Below are positions 8,336 through 17,805 of a DNA stretch of 64,000 nt, in pieces. Source of the DNA: Kurthia sibirica (GTDB lineage: Bacteria > Bacillota > Bacilli > Bacillales_A > Planococcaceae); the NCBI RefSeq assembly GCF_003143975.1, contig NZ_QFVR01000008.1, positions 1 through 64,000 on the forward strand. Reading direction: 5' to 3'. Numbering within the stretch: position 1 is the first letter of the stretch; every line of letters starts with the position of its first letter. The position numbers were made by a program, and so were the translations under genes. Below the pieces are notes generated by a model. The model had not been told where the DNA came from. It saw only the letters and a list, made by a program, of their open reading frames with translations, and did no database searches.

Positions 8336-10267
8336 CTATTGTTTAGATACTTTTTCTAACCACTCATTTGCCTCTTTTGGTGATTTCATCGCTAGATAGC
8401 ATGTTTGCTTACTACAGATTTGGACTGAAAACGGCGCACCATTTGTGTATGTCCAACTATCAAATGGTCGATATTGTTGTTGTACAGCGCGTAGAAAATC
8501 CATATCCTGTGCAATAATATGAATTTCAGCACCTTGTGCTTGTTCCAGTAGCTCTACTTGTAAGAGCGAAAGTGTGGAAGAAGGGTAATTCATAATATCT
8601 TTTGAAAAAACCGTCAGCTGTTGCAACGCTTTTTGTTCGAATTTTTGATTGCCTATTATTTTAGCTAATCGATACCCTTCTACCGCCATTATGGCGTTAC
8701 CTGGTGGCAAGGCACCATCTAAAATTGAACGCTGATTCACAATCAATTGTTCATGATTGCTAGAAGATAAAAGGTAACCACCATTGTCTCGATCACCAAA
8801 GTTTGCATTAATGTAGTTGAAAAGTTTTTTTGCTTGTTTCACATAGTAATCATCCGTTGTTAAAAGCGCTAATTCATTATATGCCCATAACAAATAACTA
8901 TAGTCATCTAAAAAAGCTTCCCTATTGGACTCATTCGTACTGTATAATTTGCCCTCATTCATATGTCTGGTCTCTAAAATCTGCATTAGTTGTATCGCTA
9001 AATCTTTATACTGATCATCTTGTGTTGCCTGTGCTGCTTTAGAAAAGGCTACAACAACTAAAGCATTCCACCCAGATAATTTTTTCTTATCTACATGTGG
9101 ATAGTGACGTTTTTGACGAAGTGCCAGCAATTGCTTACGTTGCACCTCAAATTGTTTTGCCATCTGTGGGAAATTATCATTTTCAATTAAATTGAGTACA
9201 TATTTTCCATCTAGATGAGGGGCATCTTGCGCACCAAAAGCCGCCGCAAAATCTGCCGGCAACTCATCTTGTCGCCAGGTGTAATATTCTCCTTCTTTGC
9301 CTTCACTATCTGCATCAATAGCCGCATAAAAACTACCATCCTCATCTTGCATTTCTGCAATAAGAAAATCGATTGTTTCAGCTATAATCATTTTGTATAA
9401 CGGATTCTTTGTTAGTTGGTACACTTCTGAGTAGGCGATTATCATCAATGCTTGATCATAGAGCATTTTTTCAAAATGTGGGACCAACCATTGTTGGTCG
9501 ACTGAATAGCGACTAAAACCGCCGCCAAGATGATCATAAATTCCACCACGGTAGAGATGCGTTAAGGTTTTTTCGACTAGAAATAAGGCCTGCTGATCAT
9601 CATATAATTTACTATATTTCATCAAAAATAATAGTTGACTCACCGATGGGAATTTTGGCGCAGTACCAAAGCCGCCATATAGCCCATCAAAATGATTAAA
9701 TAATGTCTTGTATGCATCCTCGGCAATTGTCGGCGATATCATAACAGGTATCGAGAAACTTTGTTTTACTAGACCCTTTTGTAGACTTTGTCCTATTTGT
9801 TGCACGCGTGAATTTTCTTCCTTATATACTTTCGCAATATAAGCAATTAAATCCAGCATGCCTGGCTGCTGGCCAACGCTATATTTTGGAAAGTATGTGC
9901 CTGCGTAAAATGGAAGCTGTTGAGGCGTTAAAAAAACATGCAGTGGCCAACCACCAGAACCCGTCAACATTTGACAAACATTCAAATACAATTGGTCAAT
10001 ATCGGGTCGTTCTTCACGATCTACTTTAATATTGATGAAGTTAGCATTTAATAATGCTGCAACTTCTTGATCTTCAAAGCAGTCGTGTGCCATCCTATGA
10101 CACCAATGGCATGTTGAATAACCAATGCTGACAAATATTGCCTTATTTTCTTTTTCAGCTCGATCAAAGGCTTCCTGTCCCCACGGATACCAATCGACAG
10201 GATTAGACGCATGCTGTAATAAATACGGTGATGTTTCATATTGCAACCGATTTTTATTAATCACCAT
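8336..10267 (-). CDS. YyaL-type thioredoxin-domain protein (DUF255, SPATA20-like)
   Basis: 643 residues, started at ATG (MVINKNRL) after GAGGAG. The N-terminal DUF255 thioredoxin fold has the hallmark [13 protein letters not shown] start and the redox motif C53-H-W-C56 followed by His57. The rest is an (alpha/alpha)6 barrel resembling N-acylglucosamine epimerases and glycosidases, with motifs such as [11 protein letters not shown] and [11 protein letters not shown]. The family (YyaL in B. subtilis, human SPATA20) has no settled biochemical role. The length is slightly below the usual ~690. Cytosolic, with no signal peptide. It is apparently a single gene, with a gene-free stretch upstream. 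Confidence 0.9.
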   Translation of the reverse strand: MVINKNRLQYETSPYLLQHASNPVDWYPWGQEAFDRAEKENKAIFVSIGYSTCHWCHRMAHDCFEDQEVAALLNANFINIKVDREERPDIDQLYLNVCQMLTGSGGWPLHVFLTPQQLPFYAGTYFPKYSVGQQPGMLDLIAYIAKVYKEENSRVQQIGQSLQKGLVKQSFSIPVMISPTIAEDAYKTLFNHFDGLYGGFGTAPKFPSVSQLLFLMKYSKLYDDQQALFLVEKTLTHLYRGGIYDHLGGGFSRYSVDQQWLVPHFEKMLYDQALMIIAYSEVYQLTKNPLYKMIIAETIDFLIAEMQDEDGSFYAAIDADSEGKEGEYYTWRQDELPADFAAAFGAQDAPHLDGKYVLNLIENDNFPQMAKQFEVQRKQLLALRQKRHYPHVDKKKLSGWNALVVVAFSKAAQATQDDQYKDLAIQLMQILETRHMNEGKLYSTNESNREAFLDDYSYLLWAYNELALLTTDDYYVKQAKKLFNYINANFGDRDNGGYLLSSSNHEQLIVNQRSILDGALPPGNAIMAVEGYRLAKIIGNQKFEQKALQQLTVFSKDIMNYPSSTLSLLQVELLEQAQGAEIHIIAQDMDFLRAVQQQYRPFDSWTYTNGAPFSVQICSKQTCYLAMKSPKEANEWLEKVSKQ

Positions 10268-10307
10268 TCTTTCGTCTCCTCTATTACTATCTATTTTTAT
10301 ATGGTAA

Positions 10308-10787
10308 ATCTCCTTCTTTATTATACTCGAATTAGCTTATAAAGAACGCTTGAAAAGCTTTTACTTCACATAAATATAATATAAAATTTCTTTTTTTATA
10401 CTTCACACTCTACTTATTTGAATTATCTGGTAATCCGTTACTGCTAGCAGTCTATTTTTGCCATCTAATTCACCATTTTGATTCCAGTTGATGCTGTCCA
10501 TTCATATTGTTAGCCGAGGCTATTTACTATTCCGCTCAAATACGACGAAAATAATTTTCTTGCACGAATAAAATTCTGATTCTTTGATTTCCCATCATGA
10601 CTAGCAGTGCATATTTGATGTAAAAAGGATTTTCTCTCATAATTTGTTCCTTTTTTAGTATATGTGCTTAGCTATTTATGAAGAGTTTAATGCATGAAAT
10701 ACATCTGAACAATTACTAGGAGTGCTATGCTTTGTTGCTGCCACTAGCTTACAGGAGAAAGGCATCAAGCATTTGAGGTAATATAAA
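10308..10787. other. Gene-free stretch
   Basis: No reading frame with a ribosome site, no repeat shared with other parts of the window and no terminator could be supported here. The base composition is A+T-rich. It presumably holds the promoter of the yyaL-like gene at its left end and decayed sequence elsewhere. Confidence 0.4.
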
Positions 10788-10813
10788 AACCACCTCAGAA
10801 ATATAAGGTGGTT
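10788..10813 (-). terminator. Terminator after the broken small membrane gene
   Basis: Arms AACCACCT/AGGTGGTT are followed by TTTATAT on the minus strand, 12 bases after the last stop of the pseudogene. Its presence supports that this was an expressed gene. Confidence 0.7.
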
Positions 10814-10824
10814 AACACTCTCAT

Positions 10825-11115
10825 CTACTTGGCGTTATTTTTTATTGAAGCGTCGCTTTTTCCCCAGTTTGTTGGACCTTCATCACCTGCAATAAATTTA
10901 GTCCAATATCCCCCAGAAACCTTACCAAAAATGATTATATTATTTTCGCTTGCAGGCACTAATTCATATCTCTATTTGTTGTTTTCATTCATCCGATTTG
11001 ATGATTCATGGTCTAGAGATGATGCTAAAAATAAACCTACTATTGAAACAATAACTTTTTCAGAAAATAGCCAAAATAAAAAAACGAACAGTTTCGTTCG
11101 ATTTTTTGGGTTCAC
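10825..11115 (-). pseudogene. Small membrane protein gene interrupted by an in-frame TAG
   Basis: From a GTG at 11113-11115 the frame encodes a basic start, a hydrophobic helix (FVFLFWLFSEKVIVSIVGLF) and a polar tail, then hits TAG at 10972-10974. The same frame continues without another stop for 48 codons with protein-like sequence (RYELVPASENN, FGKVSGGYWTKF, GDEGPTNWGKSD) to a TAG at 10825. A terminator follows. The downstream part reads like a conserved soluble tail of a ~96-residue protein. I take it as a recent nonsense mutation, but sequencing error or amber read-through is possible. There is no strong ribosome site before the GTG. The function is unknown. Confidence 0.5.
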
Positions 11116-11149
11116 TGTATAAATAATTCTATTTGAAAAATGACTACCC

Positions 11150-11995
11150 TTATTTTTTAAAATCTTTAGGTAATGTAAAACCACGACCCATAATATCCGA
11201 TGCATTTAAAAAGATAACAAAGGATTCTGACTCATGACTTTGTAAGAGTTCCTTTAGATAAACAGCTTCTGCCTGTTCTAAAACACTAAATAATAAAGCT
11301 TTTCGTTCTCTCGAATAGCCACCTTCAGACCAAATTTTTGTAAAGCCACGATTGATTTCCTCGTGAATTAGCGTACGGATATCTTCTTCATGATCAGTAA
11401 CAATCAATACGAGCTTAGATGATGAGGTACGTAGTTGCACAAGGTCAATTACCTTGCTCGTAATAAAAATCGCAATCATGGCATATAGTGCCAATTCCAG
11501 ATTAAAAACAAACATTGCGGCAAATACGACAACCGCATCAATGATCAATTGTGCATAGCCACTCGATAATCTAAAATATTTTTTTAGTAACTGACCGATA
11601 ATTGTCGTACCACCTGTCGAGCCATTCGCTCTAAATACTAAGCCTAGTCCAATACCTGTTAAAATACCACCATATATGGATGCAAGCATTGGATCATGGA
11701 CTTCAAAAGGAAGCTTAGACGTTGCCAATATAAAGAGGGGGAGCATTATTGTTCCGACCAATGTTTTTGAACTAAAACTTTTACCTAGTAATGTATAACC
11801 TACTATAAATAATGGAATATTAATGGTTAATTGTACGACTGTTGGATTCCAACCATATAATTCGAAAAGTATCGTGCTTACACCGACAATACCACCTGCA
11901 GCAAGCTTAGCTGGTAATAAAAATGCATTAAATGCAATTCCTAAAATCAATGTCCCTACTACCATTAATAGATACGAACGAAGCTCTTTTACCAT
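11150..11995 (-). CDS. YitT family membrane protein (DUF161/DUF2179)
   Basis: 281 residues with five or six N-terminal membrane helices (about 5-175), containing the family stretch FLLPAKLAAGGIVGVS and the glycine-rich GSTGGTTI, followed by a cytosolic DUF2179 domain (about 195-281). Bacillus genomes carry several paralogues (YitT, YpjC, YqfU, YxkD, YvjA). Their transport or signalling role is not established. The ribosome site is GAGG, ten bases before the ATG. The gene is monocistronic. The broken small gene downstream is separated by 34 bases and may once have been co-transcribed. Confidence 0.85.
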   Translation of the reverse strand: MVKELRSYLLMVVGTLILGIAFNAFLLPAKLAAGGIVGVSTILFELYGWNPTVVQLTINIPLFIVGYTLLGKSFSSKTLVGTIMLPLFILATSKLPFEVHDPMLASIYGGILTGIGLGLVFRANGSTGGTTIIGQLLKKYFRLSSGYAQLIIDAVVVFAAMFVFNLELALYAMIAIFITSKVIDLVQLRTSSSKLVLIVTDHEEDIRTLIHEEINRGFTKIWSEGGYSRERKALLFSVLEQAEAVYLKELLQSHESESFVIFLNASDIMGRGFTLPKDFKK

Positions 11996-12164
11996 ATTTT
12001 AAAATCCTCTCTTCACATGTTCTACAATCGATTTTACAGAGTGATATCTTGCAATACAATAGCAGGCCGATAAGTAGAGCTATTCAGTTTTATTAGGTCT
12101 TTTTGAAATTTTTACTAGTTATTGTATACGGTAAAAAAGGTATAGTTTTAATGGAGGTGTTTTT

Positions 12165-12542
12165 ATGATTAATTGGCAGCGATTGACTATTTCCCTCATC
12201 ACGCTCTTATTTGTCAGTTCGTTCATTTTCACTACCGTACAAGCAAAAAAGAGTCCTACTGAACGTACAACATCCCTTGGTACTGGCCTGCCTATTAAGG
12301 GCACAGCAACAACTACTGAAAAAAAAGCTAAAGATGACGAAGCTTCTGTAAAGGAAACAGCACAACCATGGTCAATGGCAACAACTGCAAATTCTTCACC
12401 TGAATCTGCAAACGACAGCGTTTTTGTTCAACAAGAATTACCACAAACGAGTAGCGCTTATTCTTTCTCGTCTCTTATAGGTTTTCTACTCATTCTATGT
12501 TCTCTATTCCTAATGAACAGGCAACAAAAAACGCCGGCATAA
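12165..12542 (+). CDS. Small LPXTG-type surface protein (LPQTS)
   Basis: 125 residues after a strong ribosome site (GGAGGTG). It starts with a signal peptide: MINWQR, a hydrophobic core LTISLITLLFVSSFIF and a likely cleavage near VQA-KK. The mature part, about 65 residues, is low-complexity Thr/Ser/Ala/Lys/Glu. The C-terminus is a full sorting signal: LPQTS, a hydrophobic helix (FSSLIGFLLILCSLFLM) and the charged tail NRQQK. Sortase would cleave after the Thr and link it to peptidoglycan. B. subtilis sortase YhcS uses LPDTS, so LPQTS suits a class D-like enzyme (inference). No sortase lies in the window. The short stalk suggests a spacer or decoy rather than an enzyme. Confidence 0.75.
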   Translation: MINWQRLTISLITLLFVSSFIFTTVQAKKSPTERTTSLGTGLPIKGTATTTEKKAKDDEASVKETAQPWSMATTANSSPESANDSVFVQQELPQTSSAYSFSSLIGFLLILCSLFLMNRQQKTPA

Positions 12543-12560
12543 TGTATGCTGGCGTTTTTT
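12526..12560 (+). terminator. Terminator of the LPQTS protein gene
   Basis: Hairpin AAAAAACGCC...GGCGTTTTTT with inner arms GCAT/ATGC spans the stop codon. The symmetric A and T tracts would let it work in both directions. Confidence 0.85.
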
Positions 12561-12610
12561 CCATCTTATATCATGCTAATTGAGAAACTTTGCAACACAA
12601 CCCGTTTTTG

Positions 12611-12797
12611 GATTTTTAAAGGCTTATTTAGGTTTTACTCGATTTTCAGTTTGTGGCAACCAAAGATTCGAAAAAAATTGACTTTGCGTTAATAGCCACA
12701 ATTTTACGAAGATCGGCAGCTGAAATCTACAAGCAGTACTTCATGCAAACAGGGAAATTGCCGAAGCAATTTCCCTGTTTGCATGAACGGAGACCAC
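12611..12797 (+). repeat. Decayed transposase 3'-end remnant, copy 1
   Basis: This stretch is alignable to 60448-60646: both share TTATTTAG, ACTCGATTTTCAGTT, AACCAAAGATTCG, TTGCGTTAAT and end in GACCAC. In the better kept copy the plus strand reads like the C-terminus of an IS1182-type transposase (FTRFSV, RNEIGLALMTTNLRN). Here frameshifts break it. The transposase assignment is by recall of family motifs. Confidence 0.5.
12740..12787. other. Perfect 22-bp hairpin with CGAA loop
   Basis: Arms of 22 bases ending AGGGAAATTGC pair perfectly around CGAA. It lies in the decayed repeat, downstream of the universal stress gene (minus strand), and lacks a T-tract on either side. Its perfection contrasts with the decay of the surrounding repeat. 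Confidence 0.7.
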
Positions 12798-12834
12798 CCT
12801 TTGTCATAGCCCCTTCATCTTCTAAATTTCATCG

Positions 12835-13299
12835 TTATTTCCCTTCGTTTTCTTCATGCTCTGCCGCATATTTCGGGAAAATTAACACGGGGATTTTCGC
12901 TTTAGATTGTACGGTACGACTAACACTCGACACATACTCACGCAAGCCGGTAAATCCTCTATTGCCAATAACAATTAAATCTGAATGATGTTCATCAGCA
13001 TGGTCTAAGACAGCACTTGCTGCTCCTTCATTATAAATAAAACCTTCCACTTTATTCGGTAAATCTCCGAATTTAGTTTTTGCTTTTAAAATAATTTGAT
13101 CTGCATAACGCAACATTTCTGGAGCACCTACATCAAAATTTTTCTGCATTGGTGACAAGGCTTCCGGTGGTCCTTCATATGAGTAAATAATGTCCAGATC
13201 AATTTCATTACTAAGTTTAAGTATTTCTTTAACGTATTCTAACACGTCATTTGATAAATCGGTGTCATTATAGGCAACAACTATTTTTTTTGCAAACAT
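12835..13299 (-). CDS. Universal stress protein (UspA family)
   Basis: 154 residues. The ATG at 13297-13299 (MFAKKIVVAYND) is chosen because AGAGG precedes it, and the longer frame to 13368 has no ribosome site. A typical Usp fold is present: N-terminal strand KIVVAYNDTD, then DLIVIGNRGFTGLREY, then IPVLIF. The ATP-binding consensus G-x2-G-x9-G-S/T is kept for the first two glycines, but the third position is Ser, so nucleotide binding may be altered. It is a cytosolic dimer in other members. It follows cysI on the same strand with a 101-base gap and may be partly co-transcribed. Confidence 0.85.
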   Translation of the reverse strand: MFAKKIVVAYNDTDLSNDVLEYVKEILKLSNEIDLDIIYSYEGPPEALSPMQKNFDVGAPEMLRYADQIILKAKTKFGDLPNKVEGFIYNEGAASAVLDHADEHHSDLIVIGNRGFTGLREYVSSVSRTVQSKAKIPVLIFPKYAAEHEENEGK

Positions 13300-13400
13300 A
13301 CATATACCTCTTTTCAAACTTAGATTTACATGCTTTCTGTATACGTTCATTTTGCTACTAATTATCAAGGAAGTCCACTCAAAACAGTATTAAATAACTA

Positions 13401-15140
13401 TTATTTTGAATTTTTTGCAATTTCATGAAAGTTTCTACCATCCGTTGTTGCTGTTACATAACCTGCTCGAATTGTAAAATCACCAAAATGTTCATCTTGT
13501 AGTCGGGTTTGTGCATAGTGCTTTATAATGGGTGTTAGTTCCATAATTATTTCTTCTTCAGCAATATTTTCTCGATAGATTTTGTTCAGTCGACTACCAT
13601 TAAAAGCTGCCCCCAAATACATATTGTATTTCCCAGGTCCTTTGCCGATAAAACCAATCTCACCGATTGCTGCACGAGAACAACCATTTGGACAACCCGA
13701 CATACGGATAGTTATTTCTGTTTCTGATAGATTATTCTGTTGTAATAATCTATCAATCTTGCTGATTAGTGATGGTAAATAACGTTCTGCTTCCGCCATG
13801 GCCAGTCCGCATGTTGGCATGGATACACAGGCAATAGAATTTCTCCGCAACGCTGAGTAATGGGCTCCATCTGTTAAATGATAGCTCTTAATGAGTTCAT
13901 CGATTTTTTCTTTCTGTGCTGTCGTAACATCTGCAATGACTAAATTTTGATTCGGCGTCATGAAAAAGCGGCCTTGATGAATCTTAGCAATTTCACGAAT
14001 CCCTGTCATTAATGGATAATCTTCGAAATCTTTAACGCGACCATTTTGAATGAATAATGTCATATGCCATTTTTCGTCAGTACCTTGCATCCAACCATAG
14101 CGATCACCCGTACGTTCAAAGTGAAACTCTCTGGCTGGCTGCAATTCAAAAGTTGTACGCTTATCAAATTCTGTTAAAAACCAGTCAATTCCATAGCGAT
14201 CAATCGTATATTTAAAACGAGCATTTTTGCGTTCAATGCGATTACCGTAGTCGCGTTGAATTGTGACGATTTTTTCTGCTGCTTCTACTAATTGCGATGG
14301 CAGGACAAAACCAATTAAATGACCGAGTTGTGGATAGGTACCCTCATCACCATGTGTCATGCCCATACCACCTCCTACAGTTAGATTAAAACCGATGAGT
14401 TTATTTTTTTCTATAATCGCAATGATCCCAATATCTTGCGAATAAATATCGGTATCATTACTTGGTGGAATCGCCATACCAATTTTAAATTTTCTTGGTA
14501 AGTATAATTCACCATAAATTGGTTCTACTTCTTCAGTTTGTGGCGTATCTATTACCTTTTCACCATCCAGCCAAATTTCATGATACGCGCGGGTATGAGG
14601 CAATAAATGCTCACTTACTGTAACAGCCCACTGATAAACCTCCTCATGCACCGCTGACATAGATGGAATAACATTACACATTACATTGCGATTGACATCA
14701 CCACAAGCAGCTAATGAATCCAGTAGGGCATTGTTCATTTCCTGCATATAGGCTTTCACATTCCATTTTAAGATGCCATGTAATTGAAAAGCCTGACGTG
14801 TTGTAATTTTCAATGTACCATTCCCATATTGATGTGCCATTTTATCCATCATAAGCCATTGCGCTCCTGTCGCAGCTCCACCAGGTGTACGCACACGAAT
14901 CATAAATTGATAAGAAGGCTCTAATTTTTTCTGTTGCCTTTCATCCCGTTCATCTCGATTATCCTGCATATAACTACCATGAAATTTAATCAAATTTTGA
15001 TCATCTGTCGGAATCGAGGCACTGAGTGGCTCGGCCATAGACTGTTGTAGTGTCCCTCGTAAATAATTGCTCGCTTTTTTGATTCCTTCATTTGGGGCTG
15101 TCTGACCTTCTTGTGGTGGTAACACAATTTTCCCTGTCAT
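13401..15140 (-). CDS. cysI: Assimilatory sulfite reductase hemoprotein (beta) subunit
   Basis: 579 residues, started by ATG after GGAGG. The enzyme reduces sulfite to sulfide with six electrons from CysJ, using siroheme coupled to a [4Fe-4S] cluster. The cluster ligands are visible as C438-x5-C444 (CVSMPTC) and C483-x3-C487 (CPNGC). Two ferredoxin-like nitrite/sulfite reductase half domains are recognisable, for example [14 protein letters not shown] and QAFQLHGI in the first half and [15 protein letters not shown] in the second. It is the last gene of the siroheme-sulfite operon, 14 bases after cysJ. The length fits the family (~570). Confidence 0.97.
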   Translation of the reverse strand: MTGKIVLPPQEGQTAPNEGIKKASNYLRGTLQQSMAEPLSASIPTDDQNLIKFHGSYMQDNRDERDERQQKKLEPSYQFMIRVRTPGGAATGAQWLMMDKMAHQYGNGTLKITTRQAFQLHGILKWNVKAYMQEMNNALLDSLAACGDVNRNVMCNVIPSMSAVHEEVYQWAVTVSEHLLPHTRAYHEIWLDGEKVIDTPQTEEVEPIYGELYLPRKFKIGMAIPPSNDTDIYSQDIGIIAIIEKNKLIGFNLTVGGGMGMTHGDEGTYPQLGHLIGFVLPSQLVEAAEKIVTIQRDYGNRIERKNARFKYTIDRYGIDWFLTEFDKRTTFELQPAREFHFERTGDRYGWMQGTDEKWHMTLFIQNGRVKDFEDYPLMTGIREIAKIHQGRFFMTPNQNLVIADVTTAQKEKIDELIKSYHLTDGAHYSALRRNSIACVSMPTCGLAMAEAERYLPSLISKIDRLLQQNNLSETEITIRMSGCPNGCSRAAIGEIGFIGKGPGKYNMYLGAAFNGSRLNKIYRENIAEEEIIMELTPIIKHYAQTRLQDEHFGDFTIRAGYVTATTDGRNFHEIAKNSK

Positions 15141-15154
15141 ATCATTGTCCTCCT

Positions 15155-16900
15155 CTAATATACATCACGTAAATAACGTTTTTCTGCTAGTAAAGTCACT
15201 AAATAATGTTGTGCTTGCTGCTCCGTCAACTGTCCATATGTTGCAATTACTTCTAGAATCGCTGTTTCCACATCTTTTGCCATCTTTTTTTCATCACCAC
15301 AAATATAAATAACCGCACCTTTTTCCAACCAATTATAAAATTCGGCACCTTTTTCGATAATGCGCTGCTGCACATAGATTTTATGTTGTTGATCACGTGA
15401 AAAAGCAACATCCATAGAGGTCAATACACCATCATTCAAATAGCGTAACCACTCGGTTTGATAAAGAAAGTCTGTCATAAAATGTTGGTCGCCAAAAAAT
15501 AACCAAGCGCTTCCTGTCGCCTGTTGCTCCTCCCGTTGTTCCATGAAAGCACGGTAGGGTGCAATACCTGTACCCGCTCCAATCATAATAATCGGCTGAT
15601 TGCTTGCTGGCAGCTTAAAATCCTCATTTCGCTGCACGAATATTTTTAGTTCATCGCCAATTTGTACTTCATTGGCTATGAAACCACTGCACACGCCATC
15701 ATAATAATGATCATCAATCGCATATCGTAATTGACCTACTGTAATATGTACTTCTTCTTCATGAACAGCTAAGCTACTGGCGATAGAATAAAGTCGGGCA
15801 GGTAACTTCCGTAACTTGGACAATAATTGTGCGGCTGTAAGAGATGTGATTTTCGCGTACCGTAATAAATCGACAATATTCCGACCTTCTCTCCAGTTTT
15901 CATGCGGTAAATTTTCTACTTCAAATTTAGCGATTAAAGGTTTTGTTAATACAGTTATTTCATAATGATAAAGCAACGCTTCTGTCAACGTGATTTCTAT
16001 CTGGTCAATCGTTACTAACTGCTGACCGTCCAGTGATAACTGCATTAATAATGCGGCTACAAGTTCTTCATTATTTTTAGCGTAAACGCCTAAACTGTCA
16101 CCAGGTTCATACTCTATACCTGCGTTTTCTAAAGACAATTCAAGATGATATGTCGCCTTATCAGAACCTGTCATATTTAAATTGATTTTTTCTAATACTT
16201 TCGCAGAATATGGCTTTTTCTTACTATAATTTTCTGTAGAAACTACTTTTTTTAGCGGTGCGTCTACTTGATTAAGTTGACCACTTTGTGCCATCAGTTG
16301 CTGTTGTACGGCCGTAAACCAACATTCTGCTTCCTCTTCGTAATCCAAATCACAATCGACTCTCGGCACAAGTGACTGTGCTCCAAGTTCGATGAGACGT
16401 TTGTCAAAATCAATACCGGTTTGGCAAAAAAGATCATAGGATGTATCACCTAAAGCCAATACTGCATAATGGCTGTTTGCAAGTTTTGGCGCGCGCTCAG
16501 AATGGATGAAATCATAGAAGGTTTTACTATTGTCAGGTGCTTCTCCCTCTCCTTGCGTGCTTGTGATGATGAGTAGGTTTTCTATTTTTTTTAATTTATT
16601 CACTGGAAAATCAGCCATTGACTTAACCGTTGTAACAACTTGATTTTGTGCCAATTCTTCACCAAAGCGCTGCGCTAACCTTTTGGCATTACCTGTTTGA
16701 GAACCATAGAGTATTGTCGCGGTAACTGTTTTTATCAGTGAAGTGGTTTCTTCTACCACCATTTTGGAAGTGTTGTTTAGCGTTGCTGTTAAATAGCCAT
16801 TGAGCCATATCTTTTGTTGCTGTGTTAGATTTGCCATTACATCATTTAATAATGTCGCTTGTTTTTCATTGAACGGACTATTGACTACTTCCAATAACAT
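15155..16900 (-). CDS. cysJ: Sulfite reductase flavoprotein (alpha) subunit
   Basis: 581 residues. It passes electrons from NADPH through FAD and FMN to CysI. Order of domains: a short N-terminal helix region, FMN flavodoxin domain (60-205; SQTGNA at 67-72, [10 protein letters not shown] at 114-123), FAD domain (about 230-425; RLYSIASS at 369-376) and NADPH domain (GAGTGIAP at 441-448, ending in KRYLRDVY as in other members). ATG follows GAGGTG. It begins 16 bases after the stop of the small DUF2292 gene and is followed closely by cysI. Confidence 0.96.
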   Translation of the reverse strand: MLLEVVNSPFNEKQATLLNDVMANLTQQQKIWLNGYLTATLNNTSKMVVEETTSLIKTVTATILYGSQTGNAKRLAQRFGEELAQNQVVTTVKSMADFPVNKLKKIENLLIITSTQGEGEAPDNSKTFYDFIHSERAPKLANSHYAVLALGDTSYDLFCQTGIDFDKRLIELGAQSLVPRVDCDLDYEEEAECWFTAVQQQLMAQSGQLNQVDAPLKKVVSTENYSKKKPYSAKVLEKINLNMTGSDKATYHLELSLENAGIEYEPGDSLGVYAKNNEELVAALLMQLSLDGQQLVTIDQIEITLTEALLYHYEITVLTKPLIAKFEVENLPHENWREGRNIVDLLRYAKITSLTAAQLLSKLRKLPARLYSIASSLAVHEEEVHITVGQLRYAIDDHYYDGVCSGFIANEVQIGDELKIFVQRNEDFKLPASNQPIIMIGAGTGIAPYRAFMEQREEQQATGSAWLFFGDQHFMTDFLYQTEWLRYLNDGVLTSMDVAFSRDQQHKIYVQQRIIEKGAEFYNWLEKGAVIYICGDEKKMAKDVETAILEVIATYGQLTEQQAQHYLVTLLAEKRYLRDVY

Positions 16901-16916
16901 TGTGTATGCACCTCGA

Positions 16917-17063
16917 CTATTTTTTTAGTAGTATTTCTTCAGATTTTTCAATTTGTACGACACGAGAATCTTGCACGATTATACGAATAGAGCCACTTTT
17001 AATAGTAGGCATTAGTTCAATTAGTTTTAAAACGACCGCTGATTCCTTGTTAACATAACCCAT
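16917..17063 (-). CDS. DUF2292 (YezD-like) small protein, second copy
   Basis: 48 residues. ATG at 17061-17063 overlaps the sirB stop (TGATG) and is preceded by AAAGGAGGT, so it is a strong coupled start. The pattern VLKLIELMPTIKSGSIRIIVQDSRVVQIEKSEE matches the DUF2292 family: a helix, then GSI-x-IxVQD and VxQIEK strands. These proteins recur in sulfur-assimilation operons of Firmicutes, and their function is not known. A second member opens the same operon at 18839. It sits exactly between the siroheme genes and cysJ. Confidence 0.8.
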   Translation of the reverse strand: MGYVNKESAVVLKLIELMPTIKSGSIRIIVQDSRVVQIEKSEEILLKK

Positions 17064-17794
17064 CAAATAACCTCCTTTAAAGACCAGTTTGCAATATTTT
17101 GTAGCACGGACTCTATAAATGCTTCTTTTGTATATTTCATTTTACCAAGTGGCTGTGCAATGCGAATCCTTTGTTTATCTGCCATTTGTATCGCCTCTAA
17201 ATTTTTCATTAACAACCCACTAAAAAGTAAATAAGGAACAAAAATCACGTGATCATATGGCGTTTTTTGTAAGAGATCTGTTACATGCGGGCCTCTACCA
17301 TACAAAAAAGCAATATTGACTTGACGATACATGGAGTGTAGTTTAAAACGGCTAGCAATCTCCGAAAAATCACGTTCAATATTTGGGTGTGAACTTCCTC
17401 TACCTACTAGAATAATTTGCGCTTGTTCGCAATTTCCCATCGGTGCAAGTTGTTCTGCAATTGCTAGAATCATTTTTCTCTTCAAACCGATTGGTTCCCC
17501 TATATGCATAGCAATATGAGGAGTCTTTCGACGGCAATTATCGACTAATTGCGGAATATCTGATCGTATATGTTGTGCTGAAAGTAACAATAATGGCAAC
17601 ACTAATATTTCTGTTGCGCCTCTTGTTATACAAGTCTGCATTCCCTCTTCAAGCGTCGGTGTGGCCAACTCTAAAAATGCTATTTCTTGAATCGCCATTG
17701 GAATAGCTCGTTGTACACTTTGAATAAATGCTTGTGCCTCTGCAATACCTTCTTGAAGCCTTGTACCGTGTGCAATATATAATATGGCTTTCAT
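17063..17794 (-). CDS. sirB: Sirohydrochlorin chelatase (SirB/CbiX-like)
   Basis: 243 residues. It inserts Fe2+ into sirohydrochlorin to make siroheme, the CysI cofactor. The start MKAILYIAHGTR has the metal-binding His9 of the CbiX/SirB family. The second half repeats the fold (VGRGSSHPN, FLYGRGPHVTDLL, VFVPYLLFSGLLM). It lies between sumT (12-base gap) and the DUF2292 gene (1-base overlap). The family also contains cobaltochelatases, but the operon context argues for iron and siroheme. Confidence 0.9.
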   Translation of the reverse strand: MKAILYIAHGTRLQEGIAEAQAFIQSVQRAIPMAIQEIAFLELATPTLEEGMQTCITRGATEILVLPLLLLSAQHIRSDIPQLVDNCRRKTPHIAMHIGEPIGLKRKMILAIAEQLAPMGNCEQAQIILVGRGSSHPNIERDFSEIASRFKLHSMYRQVNIAFLYGRGPHVTDLLQKTPYDHVIFVPYLLFSGLLMKNLEAIQMADKQRIRIAQPLGKMKYTKEAFIESVLQNIANWSLKEVI

Positions 17795-17805
17795 TTTGAT
17801 CCCCC

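Noticed and set aside
10808-11122. 104-codon frame on the plus strand
   Set aside because: It is antisense to the better supported broken membrane gene and has no ribosome site.
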